Origin: Microbacterium sp. STN6
Lineage (GTDB): Bacteria > Actinomycetota > Actinomycetes > Actinomycetales > Microbacteriaceae
NCBI RefSeq assembly: GCF_026410545.1
Contig: NZ_JAPMIT010000001.1
Location: 806,001-870,000 of the forward strand
Length of the DNA: 64,000 bases
Direction: 5' to 3'
A program made the translations under genes and the position numbers. This document shows positions 24,599 to 33,154 of this stretch, piece by piece. Positions within the stretch are counted from its first letter, which is position 1; each line of letters opens with the position of its first letter. A model generated the notes under the pieces. That model saw nothing but the letters and a program-made list of their open reading frames with translations, did not search any database and was not told the DNA's origin.

Positions 24599-25240
24599 AT
24601 GGCTCTCCTGCATCGGGCCGAACTGCGGCCGAGCAAACTCGAACTCGTGGGCGGCTGGCTGCCGTCGCAGCCCTGGTACACAGCGGATGGCGCGAGCTGG
24701 CTCGCGCTCACGCGGGTTGCCGCCTTCCGCTTCGACGACCCCGACGGGCGGGTCGGCATGGAGACTCTGCTCGTGCGGCCCGAGAGCGGGGGGCTGTACC
24801 AGGTTCCGCTGACCTACCGTGATGCGCCGCTGGCCGGGGCCGAGCGGTGGCTCATCGGCACCATGGAGCACTCCGTGCTCGGCACCCGCTACACCTACGA
24901 TGCCGGCGGTGACCCCGTCCATGCGAGTGCACTCGCCCTCACGATCCTCACCGGGGCGTCCGAGGCTGAGCTCTTCTACGAGGTCGACGGCCGCCGGGAG
25001 ACCAAGCCGAGCGACACGCACGTCTGGGGCAGCGGCGACGCGGCAGAGATGGAGCCACTGCGTGCGGTCGAGCCCGAGACGCGCGGCGCGACGACCCAGA
25101 TGCGCGCCGGCCCTCGCGTTGTGGCGATCGAGCGGATGCCGCTGGCCGCCCCCGCAGGGTCGCTCGAGCCCGGCGAACACGAACTCGTGGGCACGTGGGA
25201 GGGGCAGCCGACCCCGGTGCGGCTCGCGACGGCGCGTTGA
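24599..25240 (+). CDS. Maltokinase N-terminal cap-like domain protein
   Basis: 213 residues. It opens LLHRAELRPSKLELVGGWLPSQPWY, then RVAAFRFDDPDGRVGMETLLVR, LYQVPLTYRDAPL and STMEHSVLG-like text (GTMEHSVLGTRYTYDAG). This matches the cap domain of actinobacterial maltokinases and stand-alone paralogues, from memory. The kinase lobe is missing, so it is not a maltokinase itself. Its function is unknown; a carbohydrate-linked binding role is conceivable, since a sugar operon follows. Probably leaderless. It converges on the LacI gene. Confidence 0.7.
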   Translation: MALLHRAELRPSKLELVGGWLPSQPWYTADGASWLALTRVAAFRFDDPDGRVGMETLLVRPESGGLYQVPLTYRDAPLAGAERWLIGTMEHSVLGTRYTYDAGGDPVHASALALTILTGASEAELFYEVDGRRETKPSDTHVWGSGDAAEMEPLRAVEPETRGATTQMRAGPRVVAIERMPLAAPAGSLEPGEHELVGTWEGQPTPVRLATAR

Positions 25241-25267
25241 GCCCGCGCGCCCGCGTGGGCTGCCGCC

Positions 25268-26290
25268 CTATTCGGGCCGCTTTCCCGACGTGCTCTCGCG
25301 GGCGATGAGCGAGTGTGGCGCCACGATTTCCTTGGTGGGCAGATCGGGGTCTTCGATTCGTGCGGCGATTCGGGCGACCGCCTGCTCGGCGATATACGGG
25401 GTATCGAGAGAGACGGTACTGAGTGACGGGCGAGCATATCGCCCTTCTTCGATGTCGTCGATTCCGATGACCGCCACGTCTTCCGGAACTCTCAAGCCGG
25501 CGTCGAAGATGGCTCGCACAGCGCCCATGGCAAGTAGGTCGGAGTAGCAGAACACCGCATCAGGGCGTGGCGATTCCGTAAGTAGGGATGCGGCGGCGGC
25601 ATAACCGTCGGCTCGGCTGTAATGCGCGGCCGTTCGCACGAGAGCCGGCTCGTGCGCGAGCCCCGCCTCATTGAGCGCTTTGCTGAATCCTTCTGTGCGT
25701 TGAAGCGGCGTCGCGTAGTGCTCCTTCGGCTGCGCTCCGATGGCGGCGATCCGACGGCGGCCGAGCTGCAATAGATGCGACGTCGCATCGTGTGCCGCCT
25801 GCACATTGTCGATGGCAACATGATCGAATCGGCCGTCAAACGTGTGCTCGCCGAGGAGGATGAGGGGCATCGTCTGGGAAGCGTTGACATCGACCAGCTC
25901 ATCCTCGGTTGCGAGCGGCGCAAAGAGCATCCCGTCGAAAAGCATGCTCCGGTCGGCGCCGCGAAGGAGATCCTGCTCACGATCGTGGTCGTGGCCCGTC
26001 TGATCGATCATCACCTGGTATCCGACGCGGGCTGCGGCATTGATGACGTCACGCGCGAGTTCGCTGAAGTATGGCACGTCGATCTCCGGCACGACGAGTG
26101 CGAGAAGTCCGGTGCGGCCCGTGCGAAGCGTGCGAGCGACAGGATTAGGCCGGTAGTCCAATTCCTCAATAGCGAGTTGAACCCGCTCACGCATCCCAGG
26201 GCTGACGTGGGTGTAACCACTGACGACGTTCGATACCGTTCGCACTGATACCTTTGCGTGCTCCGCGACGTCGCGAAGTGTTGCTGCCAT
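25268..26290 (-). CDS. LacI family transcriptional repressor
   Basis: 340 residues from ATG 26290, the first codon of the HTH: ATLRDVAEHAKVSVRTVSNVVSGYTHVSPGMRERVQLAIEELDYRPN, the standard LacI headpiece with hinge. The periplasmic-binding-protein-like effector domain includes LLALVVPEIDVPYFSEL and DAVFCYSDLLAMGAVRA. It is divergent from the sugar ABC/GH2 operon, with a 19-bp perfect palindrome and a second weaker site in between, so it probably represses that operon until a sugar derived from the GH2 substrate binds. Confidence 0.92.
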   Translation of the reverse strand: MAATLRDVAEHAKVSVRTVSNVVSGYTHVSPGMRERVQLAIEELDYRPNPVARTLRTGRTGLLALVVPEIDVPYFSELARDVINAAARVGYQVMIDQTGHDHDREQDLLRGADRSMLFDGMLFAPLATEDELVDVNASQTMPLILLGEHTFDGRFDHVAIDNVQAAHDATSHLLQLGRRRIAAIGAQPKEHYATPLQRTEGFSKALNEAGLAHEPALVRTAAHYSRADGYAAAASLLTESPRPDAVFCYSDLLAMGAVRAIFDAGLRVPEDVAVIGIDDIEEGRYARPSLSTVSLDTPYIAEQAVARIAARIEDPDLPTKEIVAPHSLIARESTSGKRPE

Positions 26291-26327
26291 CGTGCCCCCT
26301 GCCCTCTGCTTCTCAGCACATACTAGC

Positions 26328-26376
26328 GTTTGCAACGTATGCAAACATGCTGTAGCGTTTTGCACACGTTGGCAAA
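26328..26376. promoter_or_regulatory. LacI operators upstream of sugar ABC operon
   Basis: GTTTGCA-acgta-TGCAAAC at 26328-26346 is perfectly symmetric with the central CG expected for LacI sites. A weaker site TTTGC-acacgttg-GCAAA spans 26359-26376. Between divergent starts 26290 and 26455. Confidence 0.75.
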
Positions 26377-26454
26377 CGGTCCTGCATCTGTGGGACGCGA
26401 GTACCCGAATTCGGGCCCGAGCATCCGCGCGGGTCCTCTGCACAAGGGAGTGTC

Positions 26455-27840
26455 ATGAAGACCGCATTCACGGCGAGGCGCAGGATTCCTGTCGCGCGCC
26501 TCCTCGCTTTGGGAACGGCGGCGCTCGTCGCCGTGGGGCTCACGGGCTGCGGCCCGGAGATCAGCTCAGGAGACTCGAACGATTCCACCGCATCGGCATC
26601 GATGCTCACAGCGCCCTCTGCCAAGTCGCCGAAGGGAGAGATCACGATCTGGGACCGATCCGGTGATCTTTTCAACGTGTTCGACGCGGCGATTTCTGAG
26701 TTCAACAAGAAGTATCCGGGAATCACCGTGCACCATGAGGCCGTCGACATCGACGCGAAGCTGCAGAACACGCTCATCACCGGTACCGATGTGCCCGACG
26801 GCGTGTTCCTTGACGACGCGAAGGTGGGCGGTTACGCGGACTACCTCTGGAACCTCAAGGTTGTGCTCGCGCCCTACACCAAGGACATCGCGCCGCAGAA
26901 GGTCGACGTTAACACGGTGAACGGCGGCATCTATGGCGTACCGTTCGACCTGGACCCGGGGCTGCTCTTCTACAACGCCAAGGCGCTGGAGGAGGCCGGA
27001 ATCGACGCTGCAAGCATCAAGACGTACGACGATTTGATCGCTGCCGCAAAGCAGTATCAGTCGTTCAAGCCGTCGTCAAAGCCGATTCACCTTGAGCAGA
27101 GCGCTTTTCTCGGCCAACTGCAACTCGAAATGTACGCGAACCAGCTGGGCACCAGCCTTGCAGACAAGAACGGGAAGCTGAGGCTGGATTCTCCTCAGTA
27201 CAAGCAGATCCTGGGCTGGCTCGATGGCGTGCAGAAGCAGGGTCTGGGAACTCGGGCGGAATATCTGAGCCCAAGTGACGTCGGCGCTCTTGACTCGTCC
27301 GACGAAGTCTTCTACCCGTGGTCGATCTGGTTCGATTTCGCACCACAGCAGCAGCTGACCAAGACAAAGGGAGATTGGCGGGCAATGCCGCTTCCGGCTT
27401 GGACCGCGGGTGGTGCCAGAAGCGGCGCAATGGGCGGATCATCATTTGTGCTACCCAAAGCGGGCAAGAACTCGCAGCTGGCGTGGCTCTTCTACAAGTT
27501 CCTGATGTATGACAAGGCTGGCTACACGGCGGTGTACGGGCCGAACGATATCTACCCCGGTGGGCTGAACACGTCGATACCGGCGTACGAGCCGGCCGCG
27601 GATCCTGACCAGCCGCTCTTCCAGCCCATCAAGGAGATGGGCAACCAGGACCTGTGGTCCACTGCGATCAAGGCAGGCAAGGAGATCCCGGGTGGTGCGC
27701 CAATCCCGTCATGGTGGTCCGGTGCCGTCGACTACCTCGGCAACAACATCCAGAAGATGCTCGACGGCTCGCTGACGCCTCAGCAGGTGATCGATCAATC
27801 ATCGAAGGACATCCAGGCGAACCTGATCGATCGCCAGTGA
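26455..27840 (+). CDS. Sugar ABC transporter substrate-binding lipoprotein
   Basis: 461 residues. AAGGGAG precedes ATG. Signal peptide with twin-charged start and lipobox LTGC, Cys32 acylated. Family-1 extracellular binding pattern: GEITIWDRSGDLFNVFDAAISEFNKKYPGITV, GGIYGVPFDLDPGLLFYNAKALEEAG and ARSGAMGGSSFVLPKAG. It captures a mono- or oligosaccharide outside the membrane for the two permeases downstream. No ATPase gene is in the operon, so a shared MsmK/MalK-type ATPase is expected. Controlled by the divergent LacI. Confidence 0.9.
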   Translation: MKTAFTARRRIPVARLLALGTAALVAVGLTGCGPEISSGDSNDSTASASMLTAPSAKSPKGEITIWDRSGDLFNVFDAAISEFNKKYPGITVHHEAVDIDAKLQNTLITGTDVPDGVFLDDAKVGGYADYLWNLKVVLAPYTKDIAPQKVDVNTVNGGIYGVPFDLDPGLLFYNAKALEEAGIDAASIKTYDDLIAAAKQYQSFKPSSKPIHLEQSAFLGQLQLEMYANQLGTSLADKNGKLRLDSPQYKQILGWLDGVQKQGLGTRAEYLSPSDVGALDSSDEVFYPWSIWFDFAPQQQLTKTKGDWRAMPLPAWTAGGARSGAMGGSSFVLPKAGKNSQLAWLFYKFLMYDKAGYTAVYGPNDIYPGGLNTSIPAYEPAADPDQPLFQPIKEMGNQDLWSTAIKAGKEIPGGAPIPSWWSGAVDYLGNNIQKMLDGSLTPQQVIDQSSKDIQANLIDRQ

Positions 27841-27892
27841 AGCCCCGAGACCGATCCACTCACTGCACCCATCGCTGCACCAAGGAATACCA

Positions 27893-28804
27893 GTGACGAC
27901 AACGACAGCCGTACCTCTCGAAACGTGGAAGTCACGTCGGGGCTACTCCATGCGCAGGGCGGTCGCGCCGTATCTGTTCGTGTTGCCGTTCATCGCCATC
28001 TTCCTCGCGTTCAGTGTGTATCCGCTGCTGTTCACGTTGCGATTGAGCTTCACGAACTGGCACGGCTCGGGAGCGGCGCAGTGGGTCGGTCTCGGCAATT
28101 ACACCTACCTGCTGAGAAGTGATGCGTTCTGGGGATCGCTCGCGAACTCGGGCATGCTCTGGCTGCTGATCGTTCCGGTTCAGATCGTGCTCTCTGTCAT
28201 CGTCGCTGTACTACTCGACAATGCAAAGCTGCGGCTTCGCGGCTTCTACCGTGTCGCGTTCATTGTGCCGTTCGTCACCCCGCTCGTCGCGGTCGCCCAG
28301 ATCTGGATCGTTCTCTTCGACCAGAACTATGGGGCAGTCAACGGGCTTCTGAATCTGATAGGCCTGCCGGATGTCGGGTGGCTGGTCACGAGCGTATGGG
28401 CCAAGCCGACTCTCGCACTGCTCTTCCTCTGGAAGACAAGCGGCTTCATCATCATCATTCTTTTATCGGGGCTTCAGGCGATCGATTCGAACGTCTATGA
28501 GGCGGCCTCGATCGACGGAGCGAATCGACCGCGGCAAGTGTGGAGCATCACCGTTCCGCTGCTGAGGCGAACGATCATGTTCGCCGTCGTGCTCCAGACC
28601 CTCGCGGTGTTCCAGATGTTCGCTGAGCCATTCGTCGTGACCAAGGGCGGCCCCTACAACTCGACCACGACGGCAGGCCTCTACCTGTACAACCACATCA
28701 ACCGAGCTGACCTCGGAACCGGCGCGGCCAACTCGTTCCTTCTCGTGATCATCGTGATGGCTCTGTCGTTGGGCTTCGTGCGGCTGCTGAGGGCGAAGGA
28801 CTGA
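27893..28804 (+). CDS. Sugar ABC transporter permease (MalF/UgpA type)
   Basis: 303 residues from GTG, with AAGGAA upstream. Six membrane segments, beginning YLFVLPFIAIFLAFSVYPLLFTLRLSF. The cytoplasmic EAA loop reads YEAASIDGANRPRQVWSITVPLL, with conserved EAA---G. C-terminal GPYNSTTTAGLYLYNHIN is typical of the UgpA/MalF group. It forms a heterodimeric channel with the next gene, 3 nt downstream. Confidence 0.92.
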   Translation: MTTTTAVPLETWKSRRGYSMRRAVAPYLFVLPFIAIFLAFSVYPLLFTLRLSFTNWHGSGAAQWVGLGNYTYLLRSDAFWGSLANSGMLWLLIVPVQIVLSVIVAVLLDNAKLRLRGFYRVAFIVPFVTPLVAVAQIWIVLFDQNYGAVNGLLNLIGLPDVGWLVTSVWAKPTLALLFLWKTSGFIIIILLSGLQAIDSNVYEAASIDGANRPRQVWSITVPLLRRTIMFAVVLQTLAVFQMFAEPFVVTKGGPYNSTTTAGLYLYNHINRADLGTGAANSFLLVIIVMALSLGFVRLLRAKD

Positions 28805-28807
28805 ACA

Positions 28808-29683
28808 ATGACTGCCACCGCCGTGCCAACACGTCGAGCGCACCGCAGACCACTCGTCGGCTCGAACGTCTTCCTTCTCATTCTCACGCTCGCATTCCTC
28901 GCGCCGGTGGCCTGGGCGCTCGTCTCGGCCTTCAAGCCGGCGGCCGAGATCATCAGTGACCCGCTCGGCCTCGACCTCAGAGGTCTCACCCTCGACAATT
29001 TCCGCGGCATGTTCCACGACGTTCCGATCGGCTCGGGATTCCTCAACACGGCCGTTGTGCTCGTCATCAAGGGCGCGATCACCCTGTTCTGCGCGCCTCT
29101 GGCGGCCTACGCCTTCGCGAAGTACGACTTCCGCGGCAAGAACGCGATCTTCGGCACCGTGCTGCTCACGCTGATGTTGCCGACCATCGTGCTCATCATC
29201 CCGCTGCTGCTCGAGATGAAGCAGCTTGGCTGGGTGAATACGTACCAGGCCCTGATTCTGCCCGGGTCGGTAGACGCCTTCGCGATCTTCTGGATGAGGC
29301 AGGTCATCTCAGCCGTTCCGGACGAGCTCCTCGACGCCGCGCGGGTCGATGGATGCGGTGAATTCGGGATCTTCTGGCGTGTCGTCGTCCCAGTGATCCG
29401 ACCGGGCCTGGCCGGGCTTGCCGTGCTCACCATCATGAACATCTACAACGACTTCGTATGGCCAGTCGTCGTTGCGAGTTCAAGCAAGATGGCCACCTTG
29501 CAGGTCGTGTTGTCGACGCTTGCGCAGAACATCACAGGACACAAGGTGGGAGCGGACTATGCGACCGTCACCGGGGAGTTGCTCGCCGCGAGCTCCATCG
29601 CGCTCGTTCCCCTTCTGATCCTGTTCATCGTGCTCCAGAAGCACTTCATCAACGGCATTCTCGCCGGCAGCGTCAAAGGCTGA
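28808..29683 (+). CDS. Sugar ABC transporter permease (MalG/UgpE type)
   Basis: 291 residues. GAAGGA upstream of ATG. Segments include FLLILTLAFLAPVAWALVSAF and AYAFAKYDFRGKNAIFGTVLLTLMLPTIVLIIPLLL. The EAA-loop equivalent reads LLDAARVDGCGEFGIFWRVVVPVIRPGL. Ends HFINGILAGSVKG, the family's common FxxGxxxGAVKG tail. Partner of the upstream permease, and the GH2 gene follows 38 nt later, so imported sugar is probably hydrolysed intracellularly. Confidence 0.92.
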   Translation: MTATAVPTRRAHRRPLVGSNVFLLILTLAFLAPVAWALVSAFKPAAEIISDPLGLDLRGLTLDNFRGMFHDVPIGSGFLNTAVVLVIKGAITLFCAPLAAYAFAKYDFRGKNAIFGTVLLTLMLPTIVLIIPLLLEMKQLGWVNTYQALILPGSVDAFAIFWMRQVISAVPDELLDAARVDGCGEFGIFWRVVVPVIRPGLAGLAVLTIMNIYNDFVWPVVVASSSKMATLQVVLSTLAQNITGHKVGADYATVTGELLAASSIALVPLLILFIVLQKHFINGILAGSVKG

Positions 29684-29721
29684 CCACGGTGCCGAACACT
29701 GAACCGAAAGGCTCCCCCTTC

Positions 29722-31755
29722 ATGTCCGTTCCCAAGCCCGAGTACCCGAGGCCCGATTTCGATCGCTCTGACCGCTGGCTCACTCTCAACGGTGAGTGGA
29801 GCTTCGAGCCGACCGCAGGAGGCGCAGAGACGATTCTCGTGCCGTTCGCCTGGGAGACGGAGGCCTCGGGCGTTCGCAGAACGTGGCTTGAAGCTGCGAC
29901 CTACAGTCGGTCACTCACCGTGCCGCAGGAATGGGCGTCGTTCCGCGTCGTGCTGAACTTCGGGGCAGTGCATCATTCCGCTCGCGTCTTCATCGACGGA
30001 GCTCTCATCGGGACTCATTCAGGCGGGTACACATCGTTCGAGTTCGACATCACCGAACTCGTTGTACCAGGCCGATCTGCCGAGCTTGCCGTCGAGGTGC
30101 ACGCGCCCGCGGATAAGCGACAGATCCCGCATGGCAAGCAGAGATCCATTCCTCGCGACGACTACGACGGCGTCTCGTTCACGCCGACATCAGGAATCTG
30201 GCAGTCGGTGTGGCTGGAGGCGCGAGGACGCACCTACCTCTCCGCCGCGCAGCTGCGAGGCGACTCCCTGACCGCGATAGCGGTGCACGGCTCTCTCGTC
30301 GGTGATCGCCCGGCAGATACCGTGGTGATCGCGCGGGTAGATGGACAGGAAGCGGCCTTTCGCACCGACGCCGAGGGGCGCTTCGGGGGGCAGATCGAGT
30401 TGCGTGATCCGAAGACGTGGAGCCCCGAGCATCCGTATCTCTACGAGGTCGACTTCACCGTGGGCACTGGTGCCGGCGCGGATCATGTGCGGGCCACAAC
30501 GGGGCTGCGGCGCATCGAGACGCGGGGAGAGGAGTTGTACCTGAACGGAGATCGGCTTTACGTGCGCGGTGTGCTCGACCAGGGCTATTGGTCAGAGTCC
30601 GGGCTCACTGCTCCCACAGACGCGGCGCTGCTGCACGACCTCGAACTCGCGCAAGAACTCGGCTTCAATCTGGTGCGCAAGCATCTCAAGTTTGAAGAAC
30701 CGCGTTGGCTGCACTACGCCGACCAGATGGGCATGCTCACCTGGTGTGAGCCCGCCTGTCCGAGCCGATACTCGCCCGCGGCAGCAGCGGCATTTGAAGC
30801 GCAGCTTCCTGATCTCGTGCGGCGCGACGGCAACCACCCGTCGATCGTGGTGTGGGGCCTCTACAACGAAGAGTGGGGCCTGGATTGGGACATTCCCGGC
30901 AGCCCTGAGCGGGCGGCGGCGGCAACCCATGCGTATGACGTGATGCGAAAGCTTGATGACAGTCGGCCGATCGTCGAGAACTCTGGGTGGGGCCATGTTC
31001 GAACTGATCTTGTCGACTGGCACTACTACGACGAGGATCCTGCCGCGTGGGCGACGAACGTCGCCGCGCTGGCGAGCGGCGAGAGCGAGAGCTTCGAGGT
31101 TAAGCTCGGGCCTGACTTCATCGTCGACAAGGGGTTCTACGGAGACGAGGCCATGCCGCGCACGGGGATCCCGATCCTGAACAGCGAATTCGGTGCCGGT
31201 TTCACCAGCCTCGAGCGCGCGTGGCACGTGCGCTGGCAGACGCAGGAGATCCGGCGCCACGACCGGTTCGCGGGATACGTGTACACCGAACTGGCCGACG
31301 TCGAGCATGAGATGGCGGGGCTGCTCGACGCGGAGAGGCGCCCGAAGGATTGGGGCGGACTGACGCCGGCGCTGGTGAATGCGCCGACCGTGATCATCGT
31401 CGATCTGGTTCCGGAGAGGGCGGGAGCCGACATTCCCGTTCCCGGCGCGCCTCTGCGTCTCGACGTTCGTGTCTCTCACCATGGACCGAATCGCATAGCG
31501 GGCGTGGTTCGGGCGGCATGGGGCGCGGCAGGCTCACAACTAGCCTCTGTCGTGACCGGTGCCGTGGCGGATGAAGTGCACGCTGCTGTCACGCCGTATC
31601 GGGTAAGCGAACCGGTAGCTCTGAAGCTGCCGGCGCCTGGCGGACCCGCGCGACTGCATATCTGGCTCGAGGTCGATGAGCGGCGCATCGCAAGCACGTT
31701 CATCGATGCCGCTCCCGTCGAGCAGCCGAACCGCCGGGGCGCTCGAACGAACTGA
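29722..31755 (+). CDS. Glycoside hydrolase family 2 enzyme, cytosolic
   Basis: 677 residues from ATG 29722 (AAAGG upstream); GTG 29689 is an alternative. No signal peptide. Order of domains: sugar-binding jelly roll (about 10-180), immunoglobulin-like (180-285), TIM barrel (285-580), and a C-terminal beta region. Acid/base Glu in VVWGLYNEEWG and nucleophile Glu in ILNSEFGAG are both present. GH2 includes beta-galactosidases, beta-glucuronidases and beta-mannosidases; the specificity cannot be settled by eye. It is the last gene of the LacI-controlled uptake operon. Confidence 0.88.
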   Translation: MSVPKPEYPRPDFDRSDRWLTLNGEWSFEPTAGGAETILVPFAWETEASGVRRTWLEAATYSRSLTVPQEWASFRVVLNFGAVHHSARVFIDGALIGTHSGGYTSFEFDITELVVPGRSAELAVEVHAPADKRQIPHGKQRSIPRDDYDGVSFTPTSGIWQSVWLEARGRTYLSAAQLRGDSLTAIAVHGSLVGDRPADTVVIARVDGQEAAFRTDAEGRFGGQIELRDPKTWSPEHPYLYEVDFTVGTGAGADHVRATTGLRRIETRGEELYLNGDRLYVRGVLDQGYWSESGLTAPTDAALLHDLELAQELGFNLVRKHLKFEEPRWLHYADQMGMLTWCEPACPSRYSPAAAAAFEAQLPDLVRRDGNHPSIVVWGLYNEEWGLDWDIPGSPERAAAATHAYDVMRKLDDSRPIVENSGWGHVRTDLVDWHYYDEDPAAWATNVAALASGESESFEVKLGPDFIVDKGFYGDEAMPRTGIPILNSEFGAGFTSLERAWHVRWQTQEIRRHDRFAGYVYTELADVEHEMAGLLDAERRPKDWGGLTPALVNAPTVIIVDLVPERAGADIPVPGAPLRLDVRVSHHGPNRIAGVVRAAWGAAGSQLASVVTGAVADEVHAAVTPYRVSEPVALKLPAPGGPARLHIWLEVDERRIASTFIDAAPVEQPNRRGARTN

Positions 31756-31908
31756 CTCCGGTGATGCGCGGCGGCACGCGCTCTTCTTGCCAACGTGAGC
31801 GCGTGCCGTCCTTGCGACGCGGCAGACTGTCGACGAACTGACATGCTGGCTGCAAGACTTGGTGACGCACCCGACAGGTGCACTGACCAAAGGGAAGGCG
31901 AGGTCGGC

Positions 31909-32577
31909 ATGGCACAACGCACGACGACACTCGCGCCGCGCATCGACCCGGTCCGGCTCTCGGGACTGGTCGATGACGATGGCGCCGAGCTCGGGCACTC
32001 GGCGTTCCAAGAGGAGGGCAAGCGGTTCTCAGGCCTCGACCTCACCGGGCGCGATCTGAGCGACGCCACATTCAGTGAGTGTGAGTTCATCGACGTGAGC
32101 CTGCATCAGGCAGACCTGCAACGCGCATCCGTCATCGAAACCACGATGGAGCGCGTGAACGCCCCGGTGCTCAGCGCCGCCCGCTCCCGGTTTCGGGACG
32201 TGGTCGTGAGCGGCTCGAGAATCGGGTCGGGCGAGCTCTACGACGCGAGCTGGCAGTCGGTTCGCGTCGAGAACTGCAAGCTCGGCTTCCTCAACCTGCG
32301 CGGGGCGAGACTGCTCGATGTGCTCTTCGTCGACTGCGTGATCGACGAGCTCGACCTGGGCGGCGCGAAGGCCAAGCGGGTGGCCTTCGCTGGCACGAGC
32401 GTCGCGAGCCTCGACGTGACGCAGGCCGAGCTGAAGAACGTCGACCTTCGGGATGCGCAGCTGCACGCCATCAGAGGAATCATGCCCGGCCTGCGCGGCG
32501 CGACGATGAGCTCCGTGCAGGTTGCTCAGCTCGCCGACACCTTCGCCGCTCACCTGGGCATCGTCGTCGACGAGTGA
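31909..32577 (+). CDS. Pentapeptide repeat protein
   Basis: 222 residues from ATG 31909 (AAGGGAAGGCGAGG upstream); the longer frame from 31795 is less likely. Repeats of the A(D/N)LXX type run from about 45 to 200: FSGLDLTGRDLSDATFSECEF, LHQADLQRASV, LRGARLLDVLF and LDLGGAKAKRVAF. This predicts a right-handed quadrilateral beta-helix. Similar proteins include MfpA/Qnr DNA mimics that protect gyrase, but many have unknown roles. It stands alone between the GH2 operon and a minisatellite. Confidence 0.82.
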   Translation: MAQRTTTLAPRIDPVRLSGLVDDDGAELGHSAFQEEGKRFSGLDLTGRDLSDATFSECEFIDVSLHQADLQRASVIETTMERVNAPVLSAARSRFRDVVVSGSRIGSGELYDASWQSVRVENCKLGFLNLRGARLLDVLFVDCVIDELDLGGAKAKRVAFAGTSVASLDVTQAELKNVDLRDAQLHAIRGIMPGLRGATMSSVQVAQLADTFAAHLGIVVDE

Positions 32578-32620
32578 GCGCGAGCGGGCCCGGCACCTGA
32601 TCGTGTGCCCGGCGCGCCGG

Positions 32621-32700
32621 GCCTTCTGTGCGTTCGCCGGGTCTTCTGTGCGTTCGCCGGGTCTTCTGTGCGTTCGCTGGGTCTTTTGTGCGTTCGCCGG
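32621..32700. repeat. Tandem repeat, 4 x 20 bp
   Basis: Unit gtcttctgtgcgttcgccgg, four copies with one or two substitutions, followed by a partial gtct. It lies between the pentapeptide gene and the leaderless VOC gene. No spacers. Confidence 0.9.
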
Positions 32701-32726
32701 GTCTGGTGGCGTGACATTCGCGGTGG

Positions 32727-32732
32727 TACTTT
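32727..32732 (+). promoter_or_regulatory. -10 box TACTTT for leaderless VOC gene
   Basis: TACTTT ends 7 nt before ATG 32740. The repeat array at 32621-32700 sits immediately upstream and could contain or displace the -35 region. Confidence 0.45.
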
Positions 32733-32739
32733 GCCCCAC

Positions 32740-33102
32740 ATGACCATCGCGGCTTTCCCCAGTGTTGTTCTCGACTGCCCGGATGCGCCCGCGCTCGCCG
32801 CCTTCTATGGCGACGTGCTCGGCTGGAACGTGAGCGTCGGTGACGACGGGTGGGCAGACATCCGACCCGAAGACGGCAACAACTGCATCTCGTTTCAGCA
32901 GGTGGAGGACTACCGCGCGCCCGAGTGGCCCGGGCAGGCCGTGCCGCAGCAGATGCACCTCGACCTCATGGTGCGCGACCTGGACCAGGCCGAGGCCGCG
33001 GTACTCGAGCGTGGCGCCACGAAGGCCGAGCTGCAGCCGGGAACGACGTTCCGGGTCTTTCTCGACCCCGCCGGGCACCCCTTCTGCCTCTGCGTCCAGT
33101 AG
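32740..33102 (+). CDS. VOC family protein
   Basis: 120 residues. Pattern SVVLDCPDAPALAAFYGDVLGWNVSV, CISFQQVEDYRAPEWPGQAVPQQMHLDLMVRDLDQAEAAV, and FLDPAGHPFCLC. This is a common small glyoxalase-fold family of actinobacteria, usually resistance- or detoxification-associated without known substrate. His in MHLDLMV may be a metal ligand. Start ATG 32740 avoids reading through the upstream minisatellite. Convergent with the serine hydrolase gene. Confidence 0.82.
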   Translation: MTIAAFPSVVLDCPDAPALAAFYGDVLGWNVSVGDDGWADIRPEDGNNCISFQQVEDYRAPEWPGQAVPQQMHLDLMVRDLDQAEAAVLERGATKAELQPGTTFRVFLDPAGHPFCLCVQ

Positions 33103-33114
33103 CGGTTACGCGCG

Positions 33115-33154
33115 GCCTCACCCTCGAGGCGACGGCCTCACCCTCGAGGCGACG
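33115..33154. repeat. Tandem repeat, 2 x 20 bp at the 3' end of the hydrolase gene
   Basis: gcctcaccctcgaggcgacg at 33115-33134 and 33135-33154. The second copy encodes the C-terminus of the serine hydrolase and supplies its stop codon, and the first lies beyond the stop. The duplication could change the C-terminal residues. Confidence 0.85.

Noticed and set aside
29458-29721. N-terminal extension of the GH2 gene into the permease gene
   Set aside because: The extension overlaps the permease coding sequence in another frame and has low-complexity translation. ATG 29722 begins the natural GH2 N-terminus.
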